From contig CBDCVA010000002.1 of NCBI GenBank assembly GCA_965222935.1, positions 1,302,001-1,366,000 of the forward strand: a DNA stretch of 64,000 nucleotides, given 5' to 3'. The position numbers were made by a program, and so were the translations under genes. Below are positions 1-9,741 of this stretch, piece after piece (within the stretch, counting starts at the first letter, position 1; every line of letters starts with the position of its first letter). The notes below the pieces were generated by a model that was not told the DNA's origin, made no database searches, and saw only the letters and a list, made by a program, of their open reading frames with translations. Source of the stretch: CBDCVA01 sp965222935 [NCBI: Candidatus Latescibacterota bacterium]. GTDB lineage: Bacteria > Latescibacterota > CBDCVA01.

Positions 1-1162
1 CCACCGCTCCAAGCCGGCGATGCCCTTCGGCGGCACGTACCGCGTGATTGACTTCACGCTCTCCAACTGCGTGAACTCTGGTCTCCGGCGGATCTGCCTC
101 CTGACGCAGCATTTATCGCACTCCCTGGTGCGCCACATCCGACAGGCGTGGTCGATCCTGCCCCGCGAACTGGATGAGTTCATCGACGCCATCCCACCCC
201 AGCGCCGCAGCGTTGACAGGTGGTACCTGGGCACCGCCGACGCCATCTTCCAGAACATCTACACCCTCGAGCAAGAGCGCCCCGATCTCGTCGTGGTCCT
301 CAGCGGCGATCACATCTACAAGATGGACTACCGGCCCATGATTGATGCGCACGTCCAGCGAGAGGCTGATCTGACCATCGCCGCGCTACCCATACCACGG
401 CTCTCAGCACGCAACCTGGGGGTGATGACGACCGACGAGGGGGATCGTGTGGTCGCCTTCGTCGAGAAGCCGGACGATCCGCCCCCCTGGCCGGGAAGCC
501 CCGACCTGGCGCTAGTCTCGATGGGCATCTACGTCTTCAATACCGAGAGCTTGGTGCGCGCCGTCGTCAGGGACGCCAAGCAGGACACCGAGCACGATTT
601 CGGCAGGAACGTCATCCCACAGATGGTGGCGGAAAACGGCCGGGTCTTCGCCTACCGTTTCGTTGACGTTGACCGCAACCCGACGCCTTACTGGCGCGAC
701 ATTGGCGCACTGGACTCCTACTTCGAATCGAACATGGATCTGCTACGCACCCCGCCGGTCCTAAGCCTGGACGACCCCAATTGGCCGATCCGCACCTACC
801 AGGTGCAGAGGTCGCCCACGCGGCTTGCTCAGGCCAGTTCAAGCGGCGGCCTCTCGACGCGCGACAACTATGTCACGAGCTCCCTCATTTCGTCGGGTTG
901 TCTCTTGCGCGGCGCGCGCGTCGAGCGCTGCGTCCTTTCGCCGGGGGTCGTCGTGGACGAGGCGGAGGTGTACGATTCGATCCTGATAGACGATGTGGAG
1001 GTTGGACGCGGCGCGCGCGTACGGCGGGCGATCCTGGACAAGGGGGTCCAGATCTCCGCAGGGGCGCGGATCGGGCTGGAACCGGGGCAGGACCGCAAGC
1101 ATTACTTGGTGACCAAAGGCGGGGTGACGGTCTTGCCTAAAGAGATGATCGTGGAGGAATGA
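1..1162 (+). CDS. glgC: Glucose-1-phosphate adenylyltransferase (ADP-glucose pyrophosphorylase), 5' partial
   Basis: Makes ADP-glucose from glucose-1-phosphate and ATP, the committed step of glycogen synthesis in the cytoplasm. The reading frame is open from base 2, so the true start lies left of the window; 386 residues are visible. The first visible residues, HRSKPAMPFGG, are followed by the family signature YRVIDFTLSNCVNSG. The sugar-nucleotide part carries LSGDHIYKMDY and VEKPDDPP, and the C-terminal third is a left-handed beta-helix (repeated V/I-xx-G spacing) ending in the family-typical GARIG and a GVTVLPK tail. It heads a same-strand run with galT, three GH57 genes and glgA, with gaps of 37 bases or less or small overlaps, so an operon is likely. 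Family assignment is secure; the missing N-terminus is only the first few dozen residues. Confidence 0.93.
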   Translation, partial: HRSKPAMPFGGTYRVIDFTLSNCVNSGLRRICLLTQHLSHSLVRHIRQAWSILPRELDEFIDAIPPQRRSVDRWYLGTADAIFQNIYTLEQERPDLVVVLSGDHIYKMDYRPMIDAHVQREADLTIAALPIPRLSARNLGVMTTDEGDRVVAFVEKPDDPPPWPGSPDLALVSMGIYVFNTESLVRAVVRDAKQDTEHDFGRNVIPQMVAENGRVFAYRFVDVDRNPTPYWRDIGALDSYFESNMDLLRTPPVLSLDDPNWPIRTYQVQRSPTRLAQASSSGGLSTRDNYVTSSLISSGCLLRGARVERCVLSPGVVVDEAEVYDSILIDDVEVGRGARVRRAILDKGVQISAGARIGLEPGQDRKHYLVTKGGVTVLPKEMIVEE

Positions 1163-1198
1163 TGAAACCATCGCGCATGGCTGGATGGGGACGGGCCG

Positions 1199-2227
1199 AT
1201 GGCTGATCTGCGACGTGACCCCATCATCGGCCGGTGGGTGATCATCTCCACCGAGCGGGGCAATCGCCCAATGGGACTCCCCTCCGTCCCGCGGGAGCAA
1301 TCGTCGCCGAACTGTCCGCTCTGTCCGGGCAACGAGGAGCGTACCCCACCTGAGATCTGGGCGGACCGGGATGGGAGCAGTGCGCCGAACACGCCCGGCT
1401 GGCGCGTGCGCATCGTGGCCAACAAGTTCCCGGCGCTGCGGGTCGAAGGGAACCTGGACCGCGAAGGTTTTGGAATGTACGACCGGATGAACGGGATCGG
1501 CGCGCACGAAGTCGTCATCGAGACGCCCGATCACGATAAGACGCTGCGCGAGCTAGATGTCGAACATGTCGAATCGGTGCTGCGCGGTTATCACAGCCGG
1601 ATGACGGACCTCAAGCGCGATCGGCGGCTCCGCTACATCCTCATCTTCAAGAACGAAGGCTCCGAGGCGGGCGCTTCGCTCCCCCACCCGCACTCGCAAC
1701 TGATAGCCCTACCGGTCACCCCCAAGCGGGTCAAGGAGGAGCTGACGGGCGCGCTCGAGTATTTCAAGTACAGAGAGAGATGCATCTTCTGCGATATGAT
1801 CCGCGAGGAGCTCCGGGATGGCGGGCGGGTCATTCTAGAGACTCCCGACGTCGTGGTCTTCTGCCCGTTTGCCTCGCGCTTCCCCTTCGAGCTATGCCTA
1901 ATCCCCAAAGTGCACGAGGCGGATTTCGCGCGCCTACCCATCGGAGCGCTGGGAGGGATCGCCTCCGCTCTCAGGACCGCCCTGGAGAAGCTAGCGGCTA
2001 TATTGGACAACCCCGAGTACAACTTCGTCTTGCACACCGCCCCAGCGCGGATCGTCGGCCTAGACCCCATGTCGTCTCTCGACGAGGACTACCACTGGCA
2101 CCTGGAGATCATGCCGCGGCTGACCAAGGTCGCTGGCTTCGAGTGGGGCAGCGGGTTCTACATCAATCCCACACCACCTGAGGCGGCAGCGCGAGCACTC
2201 AGAGACGGGCTCGACACGCTCCCCTGA
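1199..2227 (+). CDS. galT: Galactose-1-phosphate uridylyltransferase
   Basis: Leloir-pathway enzyme exchanging UMP between UDP-glucose and galactose-1-phosphate; relatives with the same fold act on other sugar phosphates. The 342-residue length is typical. N-terminal zinc-site cysteines are seen at C39 and C42 (CPLC), and the HIT-superfamily active site HPHSQ lies at residues 163-167, with H165 the expected uridylylated nucleophile. A second cysteine in RCIFCDMI precedes the C-terminal half, which contains the second family motif around HWHLEIMPR. It sits 36 bases after glgC and 13 bases before the first GH57 gene. Because the neighbours all handle glucose-1-phosphate and alpha-glucans, a role in feeding or draining the glucose-1-phosphate pool is an inference; there is no galK or galE beside it. 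Confidence 0.92.
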   Translation: MADLRRDPIIGRWVIISTERGNRPMGLPSVPREQSSPNCPLCPGNEERTPPEIWADRDGSSAPNTPGWRVRIVANKFPALRVEGNLDREGFGMYDRMNGIGAHEVVIETPDHDKTLRELDVEHVESVLRGYHSRMTDLKRDRRLRYILIFKNEGSEAGASLPHPHSQLIALPVTPKRVKEELTGALEYFKYRERCIFCDMIREELRDGGRVILETPDVVVFCPFASRFPFELCLIPKVHEADFARLPIGALGGIASALRTALEKLAAILDNPEYNFVLHTAPARIVGLDPMSSLDEDYHWHLEIMPRLTKVAGFEWGSGFYINPTPPEAAARALRDGLDTLP

Positions 2228-2240
2228 TACCGGCCGACTC

Positions 2241-4376
2241 GTGGCACATAGCCAACCGCTCTACGTAGCATTCATCTGGCACCTCCATCAGCCCTGCTAC
2301 CGTGAGCCCGAGGGCGAGGGCTTCGCGATGCCGTGGGCCCGCCTGCACGCCACCAAAGGCTATAACGACATGGCCGCGTGGCTCGAGGCGGTACCGGAGA
2401 TGCGCGTCACCTTCAACCTGGCGCCTTCGCTGGTCGAACAACTGGAGGCTTATGCCGCCGGGGCGACCGACGCGCTCCTGTGCACGGTCCAAACGCCCGC
2501 TGACACGCTGGACGAGGCGGCCAGGCTACGTCTTTTGGCCGATGGCTTCTCGGCAAACGTGTCGACGATGGTCAGCCCCCATCCGCGCTATGCAACGCTT
2601 CTGGCTAAGCGCGGGCCGGACGCCCGGCACGATGCGCTTACGGCGGCGCGCAGCGACTTCACCATCGGGGATTTCCGCGACCTCCAAGTGTGGTGCACCC
2701 TGGCATGGTGCGGCCGATCAGCCCTTGAAAACGAACCGCTTCTGGCGGAACTTATCGCGAAGGGCCAGGCGTTCACCGAGGACGACAAGGCGACGGCTCT
2801 GGCAGCGGTAGGACGCGTGGCCGCAGGGGTGGTCGGTCGGTACCGCTCGCTGGCCGAACGTGGCCAGGCGGAGCTTAGCACCTCGCCGTACTATCATCCG
2901 ATCCTACCGCTCCTTTGCGACCTCGAAAGTGCCCGCGAGGCGCGCCCCGGGCTGTCCCTACCATCGGTTGAGACCGGGTGGGTGGAAGACGCGCGCGCTC
3001 AGATCGCGGATGCACGCGCTTTTCACGCCAGAACGTTCGGTGCATCACCCGAGGGTCTGTGGCCTTCGGAGGGGGCGATCAGCACGCGAGTCCTGGAGCT
3101 TATGGGCGAGGAAGGCGTGGGGTGGACCGCCTCGGACGAGGGCGTACTCGAGGCCTCGCTTGGAGGAGATTTCCGGCGCGCACATACCTACTCTCCACAC
3201 CGCTTCGGTTCCGAAGGACCGGTTGTGCTCTTCCGCGACCACACGCTCGCAGATCGGATCGGTTTCGACTACCAGCGGATGCACGGCCCCGATGCCGTCG
3301 CGGAGTTCGTCTCCAGGCTGCACGCGATCCGGGAGGCGCTCGAGGGCGTGCCGGGACCGCATCTGGTGACCATCGTCCTCGACGGCGAAAACCCGTGGGA
3401 GCATTATCTCGAGGGGGGCAGCGAGTTCGTCCCAGCCCTCTATGCTGCGCTCGCCTCCAATCCCGCATTCGAGCCGACAACACCCTCGGCGTTTCTGGCT
3501 GAGCATCCTGCGCGGGAGAGGCTCACGCGGGTGCGCGCCGGTTCGTGGATCGACGCCGATCTGACGACATGGATCGGAAGCACCGAGGCGAACCGCGCAT
3601 GGTCAGCACTGGTCCGCGCCCACGAGCGCGCCGAGACGGCTGTCGCGGGTAATAGCGGCGTCCAGACTGCTACGAGCGAGCACCTGGCCATTGTCCAGGG
3701 TTCAGACTGGTTCTGGTGGTACGGTGGGCGGCATAGTTCGCCGTACGACGCCACCTTCGATGGCCTCTTCCGAGGCCATCTCTCCGCCGTCTACGCGCAC
3801 CTGGGAGAAGCGGCCCCTGCGGAGCTTGCGATGCCCTTTACGCGAACGGCACACCACCGCCTGACCGAGCCACCCGTGGGGCCCGTCCACCCGAGGATCG
3901 ACGGACGGACGACGCACTATTACGAATGGGTTGGCGCAGGCAGAATCGTGGCCGCCGGGGGGAGCATGGCGAAGGGCGAGCGGGCGCTGTGCGATGTTCG
4001 CTTTGGCTACGACGCGGACGCCTTATATCTGCGCATCGGGTTCGCCGACCCTGCCTTCAGAAAAGCGCTCGATGCGACGATACGCTTGGGGTTTGATATC
4101 CCTGTTACAGAGGGGGGAAACGTCGAGGTCGTGGTGCCCCTGGCCGAGCCTTCGGCGGCACACGTGCAAGGTCGGGGTACAGGCAAGGTCGAGGCGGCGC
4201 TGGGGCCAGTGCTGGAAGTGCGCGTGGCGCAAGAGGTCCTAGCCACTGATAGCTGCAGTGAGCTGGGTCTGGTGATTCGCGCTTTTCGCGGCTCTACGGA
4301 GCTGGAGCGCTGGCCTGAAAGCGGTGTCCTGCTCCTTCCCCCCGCCGAGGAGGTGCTCTCGGAGTGGTTCGTTTAA
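2241..4376 (+). CDS. GH57 alpha-amylase/amylopullulanase-like enzyme
   Basis: Retaining alpha-glucan hydrolase of glycoside hydrolase family 57 (COG1449 type). The (beta/alpha)7 catalytic region occupies roughly residues 1-420: conserved region 1 is WHLHQP (residues 13-18), the nucleophile region GLWPSEG puts E277 as catalytic nucleophile, and the acid/base region LDGENPWEHY puts D381 as proton donor. The C-terminal 250 residues are a beta-rich domain of the kind often attached to these enzymes. No signal peptide is visible, so it should act on intracellular glucan. It starts with GTG 13 bases after galT. The exact specificity (alpha-1,4 versus 1,6 bonds) cannot be read from sequence alone. 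The other two GH57 genes that follow are clearly different subfamilies, so this is not a simple tandem duplication. Confidence 0.85.
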   Translation: MAHSQPLYVAFIWHLHQPCYREPEGEGFAMPWARLHATKGYNDMAAWLEAVPEMRVTFNLAPSLVEQLEAYAAGATDALLCTVQTPADTLDEAARLRLLADGFSANVSTMVSPHPRYATLLAKRGPDARHDALTAARSDFTIGDFRDLQVWCTLAWCGRSALENEPLLAELIAKGQAFTEDDKATALAAVGRVAAGVVGRYRSLAERGQAELSTSPYYHPILPLLCDLESAREARPGLSLPSVETGWVEDARAQIADARAFHARTFGASPEGLWPSEGAISTRVLELMGEEGVGWTASDEGVLEASLGGDFRRAHTYSPHRFGSEGPVVLFRDHTLADRIGFDYQRMHGPDAVAEFVSRLHAIREALEGVPGPHLVTIVLDGENPWEHYLEGGSEFVPALYAALASNPAFEPTTPSAFLAEHPARERLTRVRAGSWIDADLTTWIGSTEANRAWSALVRAHERAETAVAGNSGVQTATSEHLAIVQGSDWFWWYGGRHSSPYDATFDGLFRGHLSAVYAHLGEAAPAELAMPFTRTAHHRLTEPPVGPVHPRIDGRTTHYYEWVGAGRIVAAGGSMAKGERALCDVRFGYDADALYLRIGFADPAFRKALDATIRLGFDIPVTEGGNVEVVVPLAEPSAAHVQGRGTGKVEAALGPVLEVRVAQEVLATDSCSELGLVIRAFRGSTELERWPESGVLLLPPAEEVLSEWFV

Positions 4377-4397
4377 GCGGGTACCGGGGGCGCTAGG

Positions 4398-6503
4398 GTG
4401 AGCGAGCCCCTGGCATTCGTCCTCTGCTTCCACTCGCACCAGCCGGTGGGCAACTTCCCCGAGGTGTTTGCCGAGGCGTACGCGCGCGCCTACGAACCGC
4501 TATTGCAAGCGTTGGAGGCGCACCCGGGTACCCGCGTCGCTCTGCACTACTCGGGGCCTCTTCTGGAATGGTTCGAGGCAGAGCATCCCGAATTCCTAGA
4601 CCGCCTGGCCGAACGCGTTACCGCGGGACAGGTGGAGGTGCTGGGCGGCGGCTTCTATGAGCCCATCCTTGCGATCCTGCCCGAAGCCGATGCACGCGGT
4701 CAACTCGCGTATATGCGGGCGTGGCTCCAGCGACGGCTGGGCGCGCGTGCGCGCGGGATGTGGCTGGCTGAGCGAGCGTGGGAACCAGCGCTGCCAGGAT
4801 TGGTGGGGCCCGTCGGTATCGAGTACACGCTCGTGGATGAATCGCACCTCGCGGCGTGCGGTCTCCCCCGCGAGCGCATCCGCGATGCCTATCTCACCGA
4901 CGACCGCGGCCAGGCGCTTGTGCTCTTTCCCATCGACCACGCGCTTCGCTACATGATCCCGTTCAAAGAGCCGGGAGCGATCATCGAGCGACTGCGCGAA
5001 CTACGGGCTCTGGGCGCGCAGGCGGTCACTTTCGGCGACGACGGCGAGAAACTGGGCATCTGGCCGGGGACATATGAATGGGTCTGGAAGAAGGGCTGGC
5101 TCAAGCGTTTCTTCGGAGCACTGGAAGCGGTTCGGGACGAGATCGTGCTACGTCACCCCTCGGAAATGGTGGACGAAGGGATCGCGGCCGAGCGGGTATA
5201 TCTGCCGACGGCATCGTACGATGAAATGATGGAATGGGTGCTGCCGCCTGGGGCGCAGATCGAGCTTCTAGCCTTCAAGGATGAGCTGGAGGAGGCCGAT
5301 CGCCTGGAGGCGGTCGCGCCTTTCGTGAAGGGCGGCTTCTGGCGCAACTTCTTCGCGCGCTACCCGGAGGCGCACTGGCTTTGCCGGCGTATGTGGCTCG
5401 CGAACGCGCGCGTTCGCGAGGCGCTGGGGCCTCGCGCAATGGACACCGAGCATCCGCCCGAGGCGCTGCGCTCGCTGTGGCGCGGGCAGACCAACGACCC
5501 CTACTGGCATGGCATCTTCGGTGGAATCTACCTCAACGCGCTACGCTTCGCCGCCTACCGCAACCTGATCGAGGCGGAGGTACTGGCGAACGATGCGGGT
5601 AAGGAATCGCCTGGGGCCGTGGAGAAGGATGTTGACTTGGACTTGAGACAGGAGGTCCTGCTATCGGATCGGGTGCTGGAAGCGTTCGTGGCGCCAGCAC
5701 AGGGCGGGGCGCTCATCGAGCTTGACGTCAAGTCGATACGGGCCAACATTCTGGCGACCTTGGCCCGGCGGCCGGAGGCATACCACCGCGCTCTGCGCGA
5801 TGCGGAAGTGGATGCGGTGACCGGCGACGGTACGCGCAGCATCCACGAGGGACTGCGGGTTAAGGAGGCCGGGCTGGGTGCCCACCTCATCTATGACAAT
5901 GAGCCACGCTTCTCGCTTCTGGACCGCTTTCTCCCTCCCGGGGCGACGTTGGCGGCTTGGGTGTGCGGCGAGGTGCGCGACGGAGGTGACTTCGCCGGGG
6001 CGGTGTACAGGGCGGCCCTTGAGCTTGACGCAGCCGTGCGTCTTTCGCGAAGTGGGCACGCCGCCGATGGCCAGCGCGTGGAGGTCGAAAAGCACCTGGC
6101 GCTCGGCCCCGAGCCCGGGATTCTGACAGCCCGGTACGAACTCGCGGGCGCGGGCGCGCACCGCTTCAGCGTCGAGCTGAACTTCGGGTTCCTGACGGGG
6201 ACGGCGGCTGACCGCTACTACATCTTCCCCGATCGCGAACTCACCGATCCCCTGCTAGGGAGCACCGGCGAGGAGCGCGAGGTGGAATCGCTGGCACTGG
6301 TGGACGAGTGGATGGGCGTCGAGGCCCGGCTGCATTTCGCACCGCCCGCCGTTGTGTGGCGCTTCCCGATAGAGACGGTATCTCAGTCGGAGGCCGGAGT
6401 GGAAAGGACCTACCAGGGTTCGGCGGTCCTGCCGCACTGGGACGTGGCGCTCGATGGAGCACCGTGGCGTATGACGCTGACGATGGAGATTCGCACCCGA
6501 TGA
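4398..6503 (+). CDS. GH57 4-alpha-glucanotransferase
   Basis: Transfers alpha-1,4-glucan segments between maltodextrin chains (amylomaltase activity without a GH13/GH77 scaffold). The 701 residues show the N-terminal catalytic barrel starting with FHSHQPVG, the nucleophile motif WLAERAWEP with E125, and the acid motif TFGDDGEKLG with D214/D215. These positions almost coincide with those I recall for the Thermococcus litoralis enzyme (E123, D214), which supports this subfamily over amylase. The C-terminal half matches the layout of the DUF1925/DUF1926 beta domains of that group. It begins with GTG, 21 bases after the preceding GH57 gene, and its stop overlaps the next start as ATGA, so the two are translationally coupled. 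It probably trims and rebuilds short maltodextrins during glycogen turnover. Confidence 0.85.
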   Translation: MSEPLAFVLCFHSHQPVGNFPEVFAEAYARAYEPLLQALEAHPGTRVALHYSGPLLEWFEAEHPEFLDRLAERVTAGQVEVLGGGFYEPILAILPEADARGQLAYMRAWLQRRLGARARGMWLAERAWEPALPGLVGPVGIEYTLVDESHLAACGLPRERIRDAYLTDDRGQALVLFPIDHALRYMIPFKEPGAIIERLRELRALGAQAVTFGDDGEKLGIWPGTYEWVWKKGWLKRFFGALEAVRDEIVLRHPSEMVDEGIAAERVYLPTASYDEMMEWVLPPGAQIELLAFKDELEEADRLEAVAPFVKGGFWRNFFARYPEAHWLCRRMWLANARVREALGPRAMDTEHPPEALRSLWRGQTNDPYWHGIFGGIYLNALRFAAYRNLIEAEVLANDAGKESPGAVEKDVDLDLRQEVLLSDRVLEAFVAPAQGGALIELDVKSIRANILATLARRPEAYHRALRDAEVDAVTGDGTRSIHEGLRVKEAGLGAHLIYDNEPRFSLLDRFLPPGATLAAWVCGEVRDGGDFAGAVYRAALELDAAVRLSRSGHAADGQRVEVEKHLALGPEPGILTARYELAGAGAHRFSVELNFGFLTGTAADRYYIFPDRELTDPLLGSTGEEREVESLALVDEWMGVEARLHFAPPAVVWRFPIETVSQSEAGVERTYQGSAVLPHWDVALDGAPWRMTLTMEIRTR

Positions 6504-8233
6504 ACGAACCCGGCTCCTTTTGTCTAGTGCTGCACTGTCATCTGCCTTATGTGCTGGGGCACGGTCGCTGGCCCCATGGGGCGGACACGCTTTTCGAGGC
6601 GACAGCCGAGACCTACCTGCCGCTTCTCGCCACGATAGACGACCTAATCGCGGAGGGCATCAGTCCGAAGGCCACCATCGGGATCACGCCGGTGTTGGCC
6701 GAGCAACTCGCCCAACCGGTGTTCCCCGCGGCCTTCGAGAGCTACTGCGCGGAGAAGATCGCCGCCGCAGAGAGCGATGCCTCCGAGTTCACTGCAAAGG
6801 GGCAGCGGCGTCTGGCTGGGCTCGCCCAACGGTGGCGCAGCTTTTACGAGGCGCAGAGCGGGGCCTTTGTCGAGCGATACAGCCGCGACATCATCGGGGC
6901 CTTCCGGCGGCTGTGGGAGGACGGCCACATCGAGATCCTCACATCGGCGGCGACTCATGGCTACCTGCCGCTATTGGGCTACGACGCCTGCATCCGCGCC
7001 CAACTGGCGCAGGGCACCGCGACGCATGAAAGGCTCTTCGGCCAGAAGCCCCGAGGGCTTTGGCTTCCCGAGTGCGCGTACCGTCCGGCCTACCCGTGGC
7101 GTTCACCCGTTGGAGACCAAGATGCACCCGTCGCTCGCCAGGGGATCGAGGCGCTCGTGGCCGAGGCGGGACTGGAATACTTCGTGGTGGACACGCCGCT
7201 TTTGAAGGGGGGTAAAGCGATCGGCGTCTACCTGGAGCGGTTCGGCGGCCTGCGCGAACTGTGGGAGCAGTTCGCCAAGAGCTATACACCCCCGACAGAG
7301 GATGCGGAGAAATCACCCTACCAGCTCTATCTAGTCGGCGCGCCGCCGGCCACGACCGCGCCCGTGACGATCTTCACGCGCGACCCGCGCACGGGCCTTC
7401 AGGTCTGGAGCGGCGGGTGGGGCTACCCCGGCGATGGTAACTACCTCGACTTCCACAAGAAACACACGCCGGGCGGCTTGCGGTACTGGAAGGTGACCGC
7501 CGCCAATGCGGACCTGGCCGATAAGCTCGAATATGACCCGGACACCGTGGATGCAAGGCTGCGCGAGAACGCCGGGCACTTCGTGAGCCTGGCGCGAGAG
7601 CTTATGGAGGCGTCCACTGAGAAGGAACCCGTGCCCCTCGTCTGCGCCCCATACGACGCGGAGCTCTTCGGCCACTGGTGGTTCGAGGGTCCACGGTTTC
7701 TTTCGTACGTCTGGCGCTGGAGCGCTGCCGACCCCAGCCTCGTCCCAGCAACCATGGGCGAGCACCTCGACCGCGCGGGCGTCGGCGAGGTGGTGGAGCT
7801 ACCGGAGGGCTCCTGGGGCGAGGGGGGCTTCCACTGGATCTGGTTCAACGACGACACGCGCTGGATGTGGGAGCGGCTGTACGATGCCGAGACGACGATG
7901 GTCGAAATGGCCGCATGGGCGCCCGACGCCGGGTCGGAGCTTGGGCGCGTCCTGCGGCAGATGGGGCGCGAGCTTCTGTTGATGGAGAGCTCCGACTGGC
8001 AGTTTTTGATCAGCACGAGGAGTGCGGCCGACTATAGCATCTCGCGCTTCAATGCCCATGCCGGGGCCTTCGAGGAATTAGCCGAGATCGCCCGGCACGT
8101 CCAGTCGGAGCGCTCTCTACCCGACCGCGCGGCGGAGCGGATTGCGGACATCGAGGCGCGTGACCCCCTCTTCAGCGACGTGGACACCGCCTGGTGGACA
8201 CCCGACGGTGAGGCGCGAAGGTCGGCCCATTAG
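6500..8233 (+). CDS. GH57 1,4-alpha-glucan branching enzyme
   Basis: Forms alpha-1,6 branches in glycogen. I chose ATG at 6500 (577 residues) because it overlaps the upstream stop as ATGA and brings the family N-terminus LVLHCHLPYV to residues 9-18; an open frame continues upstream but lies inside the previous gene. The nucleophile motif GLWLPECAYRP gives E191 and the acid motif YDAELFGHWWFEGP gives D386, both typical of the GH57 branching-enzyme subfamily of Thermococcus and cyanobacteria. A C-terminal helical domain contains WQFLISTRSAADYS, also usual in this subfamily. There is no GH13-type GlgB in the window, so this protein likely takes its place. The 3' end overlaps the glgA start. Confidence 0.88.
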   Translation: MNEPGSFCLVLHCHLPYVLGHGRWPHGADTLFEATAETYLPLLATIDDLIAEGISPKATIGITPVLAEQLAQPVFPAAFESYCAEKIAAAESDASEFTAKGQRRLAGLAQRWRSFYEAQSGAFVERYSRDIIGAFRRLWEDGHIEILTSAATHGYLPLLGYDACIRAQLAQGTATHERLFGQKPRGLWLPECAYRPAYPWRSPVGDQDAPVARQGIEALVAEAGLEYFVVDTPLLKGGKAIGVYLERFGGLRELWEQFAKSYTPPTEDAEKSPYQLYLVGAPPATTAPVTIFTRDPRTGLQVWSGGWGYPGDGNYLDFHKKHTPGGLRYWKVTAANADLADKLEYDPDTVDARLRENAGHFVSLARELMEASTEKEPVPLVCAPYDAELFGHWWFEGPRFLSYVWRWSAADPSLVPATMGEHLDRAGVGEVVELPEGSWGEGGFHWIWFNDDTRWMWERLYDAETTMVEMAAWAPDAGSELGRVLRQMGRELLLMESSDWQFLISTRSAADYSISRFNAHAGAFEELAEIARHVQSERSLPDRAAERIADIEARDPLFSDVDTAWWTPDGEARRSAH

Positions 8234-9677
8234 GGTCCTTGAGATCGCGTCGGAGGTTGCCCCCTTCGCCAAGACGGGCGGGCTGGCGGACGTCCTAGAG
8301 GGGTTGTCGGCGGCGCTGGCTCGGACGGGCGCAGATGTGCGGGTGGTACTGCCGCGCTACCGTTGTGTGGAGGCCGAGCGCTTCGGGTTCCGACGCCGGG
8401 ACGAGACGGTCGATGTGAGGCTGGGGGAACGTGCTGTCTCGGCTTCACTCTGGGAGGGGCTCAACCCAACGGGCAACGTCACCACGTGGCTTCTGGACGC
8501 CCCAAGCCTGTTCGACCGCGATGGGCTTTACGTGAACCCCGTGGGGGCGGAGTTCCCCGACAACGCCACGCGGTTCGCTTTCCTGGCCCAAGGGGCGCTG
8601 GCAGCCGCTCGCGTATCCGGTTTCACGCCGGATGTCGTCCACGTCCACGACTGGCACGCGGCGCTCGTCCCGGCCTACCTGCACGACTGGAGTGCGGCCG
8701 GCGGCCAGCCTGCGACGCTGCTCACGATCCACAACCTCGCCTTCGGGGGATGGTTCCCGGCAAGCTGCGCCCCGGAACTGAGGCTCGCGCGGGAGATGCT
8801 GGCCCCGCCAAAGGACGAGAACCCGAATGCCATCTCGTTCATGCGAACGGGGCTGGAGCGAGCCGACCTGCTCAACACGGTGAGCGAGCGCTATGCCCGG
8901 GAGATCCTGACCCCCGAGTTCGGCTGTGGGCTTCACCCCGTGCTCCGCGGTCGGGAGACGGACCTGGCCGGCGTGGTCAACGGGATCGACGTCTCGGTAT
9001 GGGACCCCGCGCATGATCCCGAGCTCCTCGCCCCGTACTCGGCGAAGGACTTGACGGGCAAGACGCGGAGTAACGAAGCGCTCACCGCGGAACTGGGCTT
9101 CACCGAGGCCAGCGGTCCCCTGTGCGGGATGGTCACGCGGCTCACTGAGCAGAAGGGGATCGACCTCGTGGTGGACGCTGCGGAGACGCTCAGGGAGATC
9201 GACGCTCGGCTCGTCGTCCTGGGCACGGGCGAGACGCGTTACGAGCGGGCGCTCGAGAGGCTGGCCCGTTCAAGCCCTGGGCGTATCGCGGCGGAGATTC
9301 GCTTCGACGAGGGGATCGCCCACCGCATCTACGCTGGCTCGGACGCCTTCCTGATGCCCAGCCGTTTCGAGCCCTGCGGCCTGGGCCAGATGATCGCTCT
9401 GCGCTACGGGACCGTGCCCGTCGTCGCCGAAACGGGAGGACTAGCGGACACGATCCGAGACATCCGCGAGGGCGGCTGGGGCATCGTCTTCGGGCGCAGC
9501 GACCTCACGGATTTCCGCAACGCACTGCACCGACTGCGCGCGCTGTACGACGACCGGGCGGAGTGGAAAGCCGTCGTTGAGCGAGGGATGGTACAAGACG
9601 TCTCCTGGAACGAGGCGGCTGCGTGCTACCTGAAGCTTTTCGAGCGAGCCCTAGCGCGGCGGCGCACCGACCCCTAA
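8208..9677 (+). CDS. glgA: Glycogen synthase (ADP-glucose type)
   Basis: GT5 glycosyltransferase that extends glycogen from ADP-glucose. The start chosen is GTG at 8208 (489 residues), which gives the usual short N-terminus before VLEIASEVAPF and the ADP-glucose binding KTGGLADV (K22). A longer version would begin at 8142 but adds 22 residues of low-complexity sequence lying wholly inside the branching-enzyme gene. Other family blocks: HVHDWHAAL, LLTIHNLAF, GMVTRLTEQKG and the C-terminal PSRFEPCGLGQM with the catalytic-site glutamate, then TGGLADTI. It overlaps the preceding gene by 26 bases and closes the glgC-galT-GH57-GH57-GH57-glgA operon. A GC hairpin follows at 9686-9710. Confidence 0.92.
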   Translation: MRREGRPIRVLEIASEVAPFAKTGGLADVLEGLSAALARTGADVRVVLPRYRCVEAERFGFRRRDETVDVRLGERAVSASLWEGLNPTGNVTTWLLDAPSLFDRDGLYVNPVGAEFPDNATRFAFLAQGALAAARVSGFTPDVVHVHDWHAALVPAYLHDWSAAGGQPATLLTIHNLAFGGWFPASCAPELRLAREMLAPPKDENPNAISFMRTGLERADLLNTVSERYAREILTPEFGCGLHPVLRGRETDLAGVVNGIDVSVWDPAHDPELLAPYSAKDLTGKTRSNEALTAELGFTEASGPLCGMVTRLTEQKGIDLVVDAAETLREIDARLVVLGTGETRYERALERLARSSPGRIAAEIRFDEGIAHRIYAGSDAFLMPSRFEPCGLGQMIALRYGTVPVVAETGGLADTIRDIREGGWGIVFGRSDLTDFRNALHRLRALYDDRAEWKAVVERGMVQDVSWNEAAACYLKLFERALARRRTDP

Positions 9678-9685
9678 AACGAGAA

Positions 9686-9710
9686 GGGGCGGACTGCATG
9701 GGCCCGCCCC
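9686..9710. terminator. Hairpin between convergent glgA and sod
   Basis: GGGGCGG at 9686-9692 pairs perfectly with CCGCCCC at 9704-9710 over an 11-base loop. It lies 9 bases after the glgA stop and 32 bases past the stop of the convergent superoxide dismutase gene, so it can serve both transcripts. There is no strong T-run on either side, so termination strength is uncertain. Confidence 0.55.
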
Positions 9711-9741
9711 CCGTTGAAACGCCGCTCGACTAGCGGTCGAA

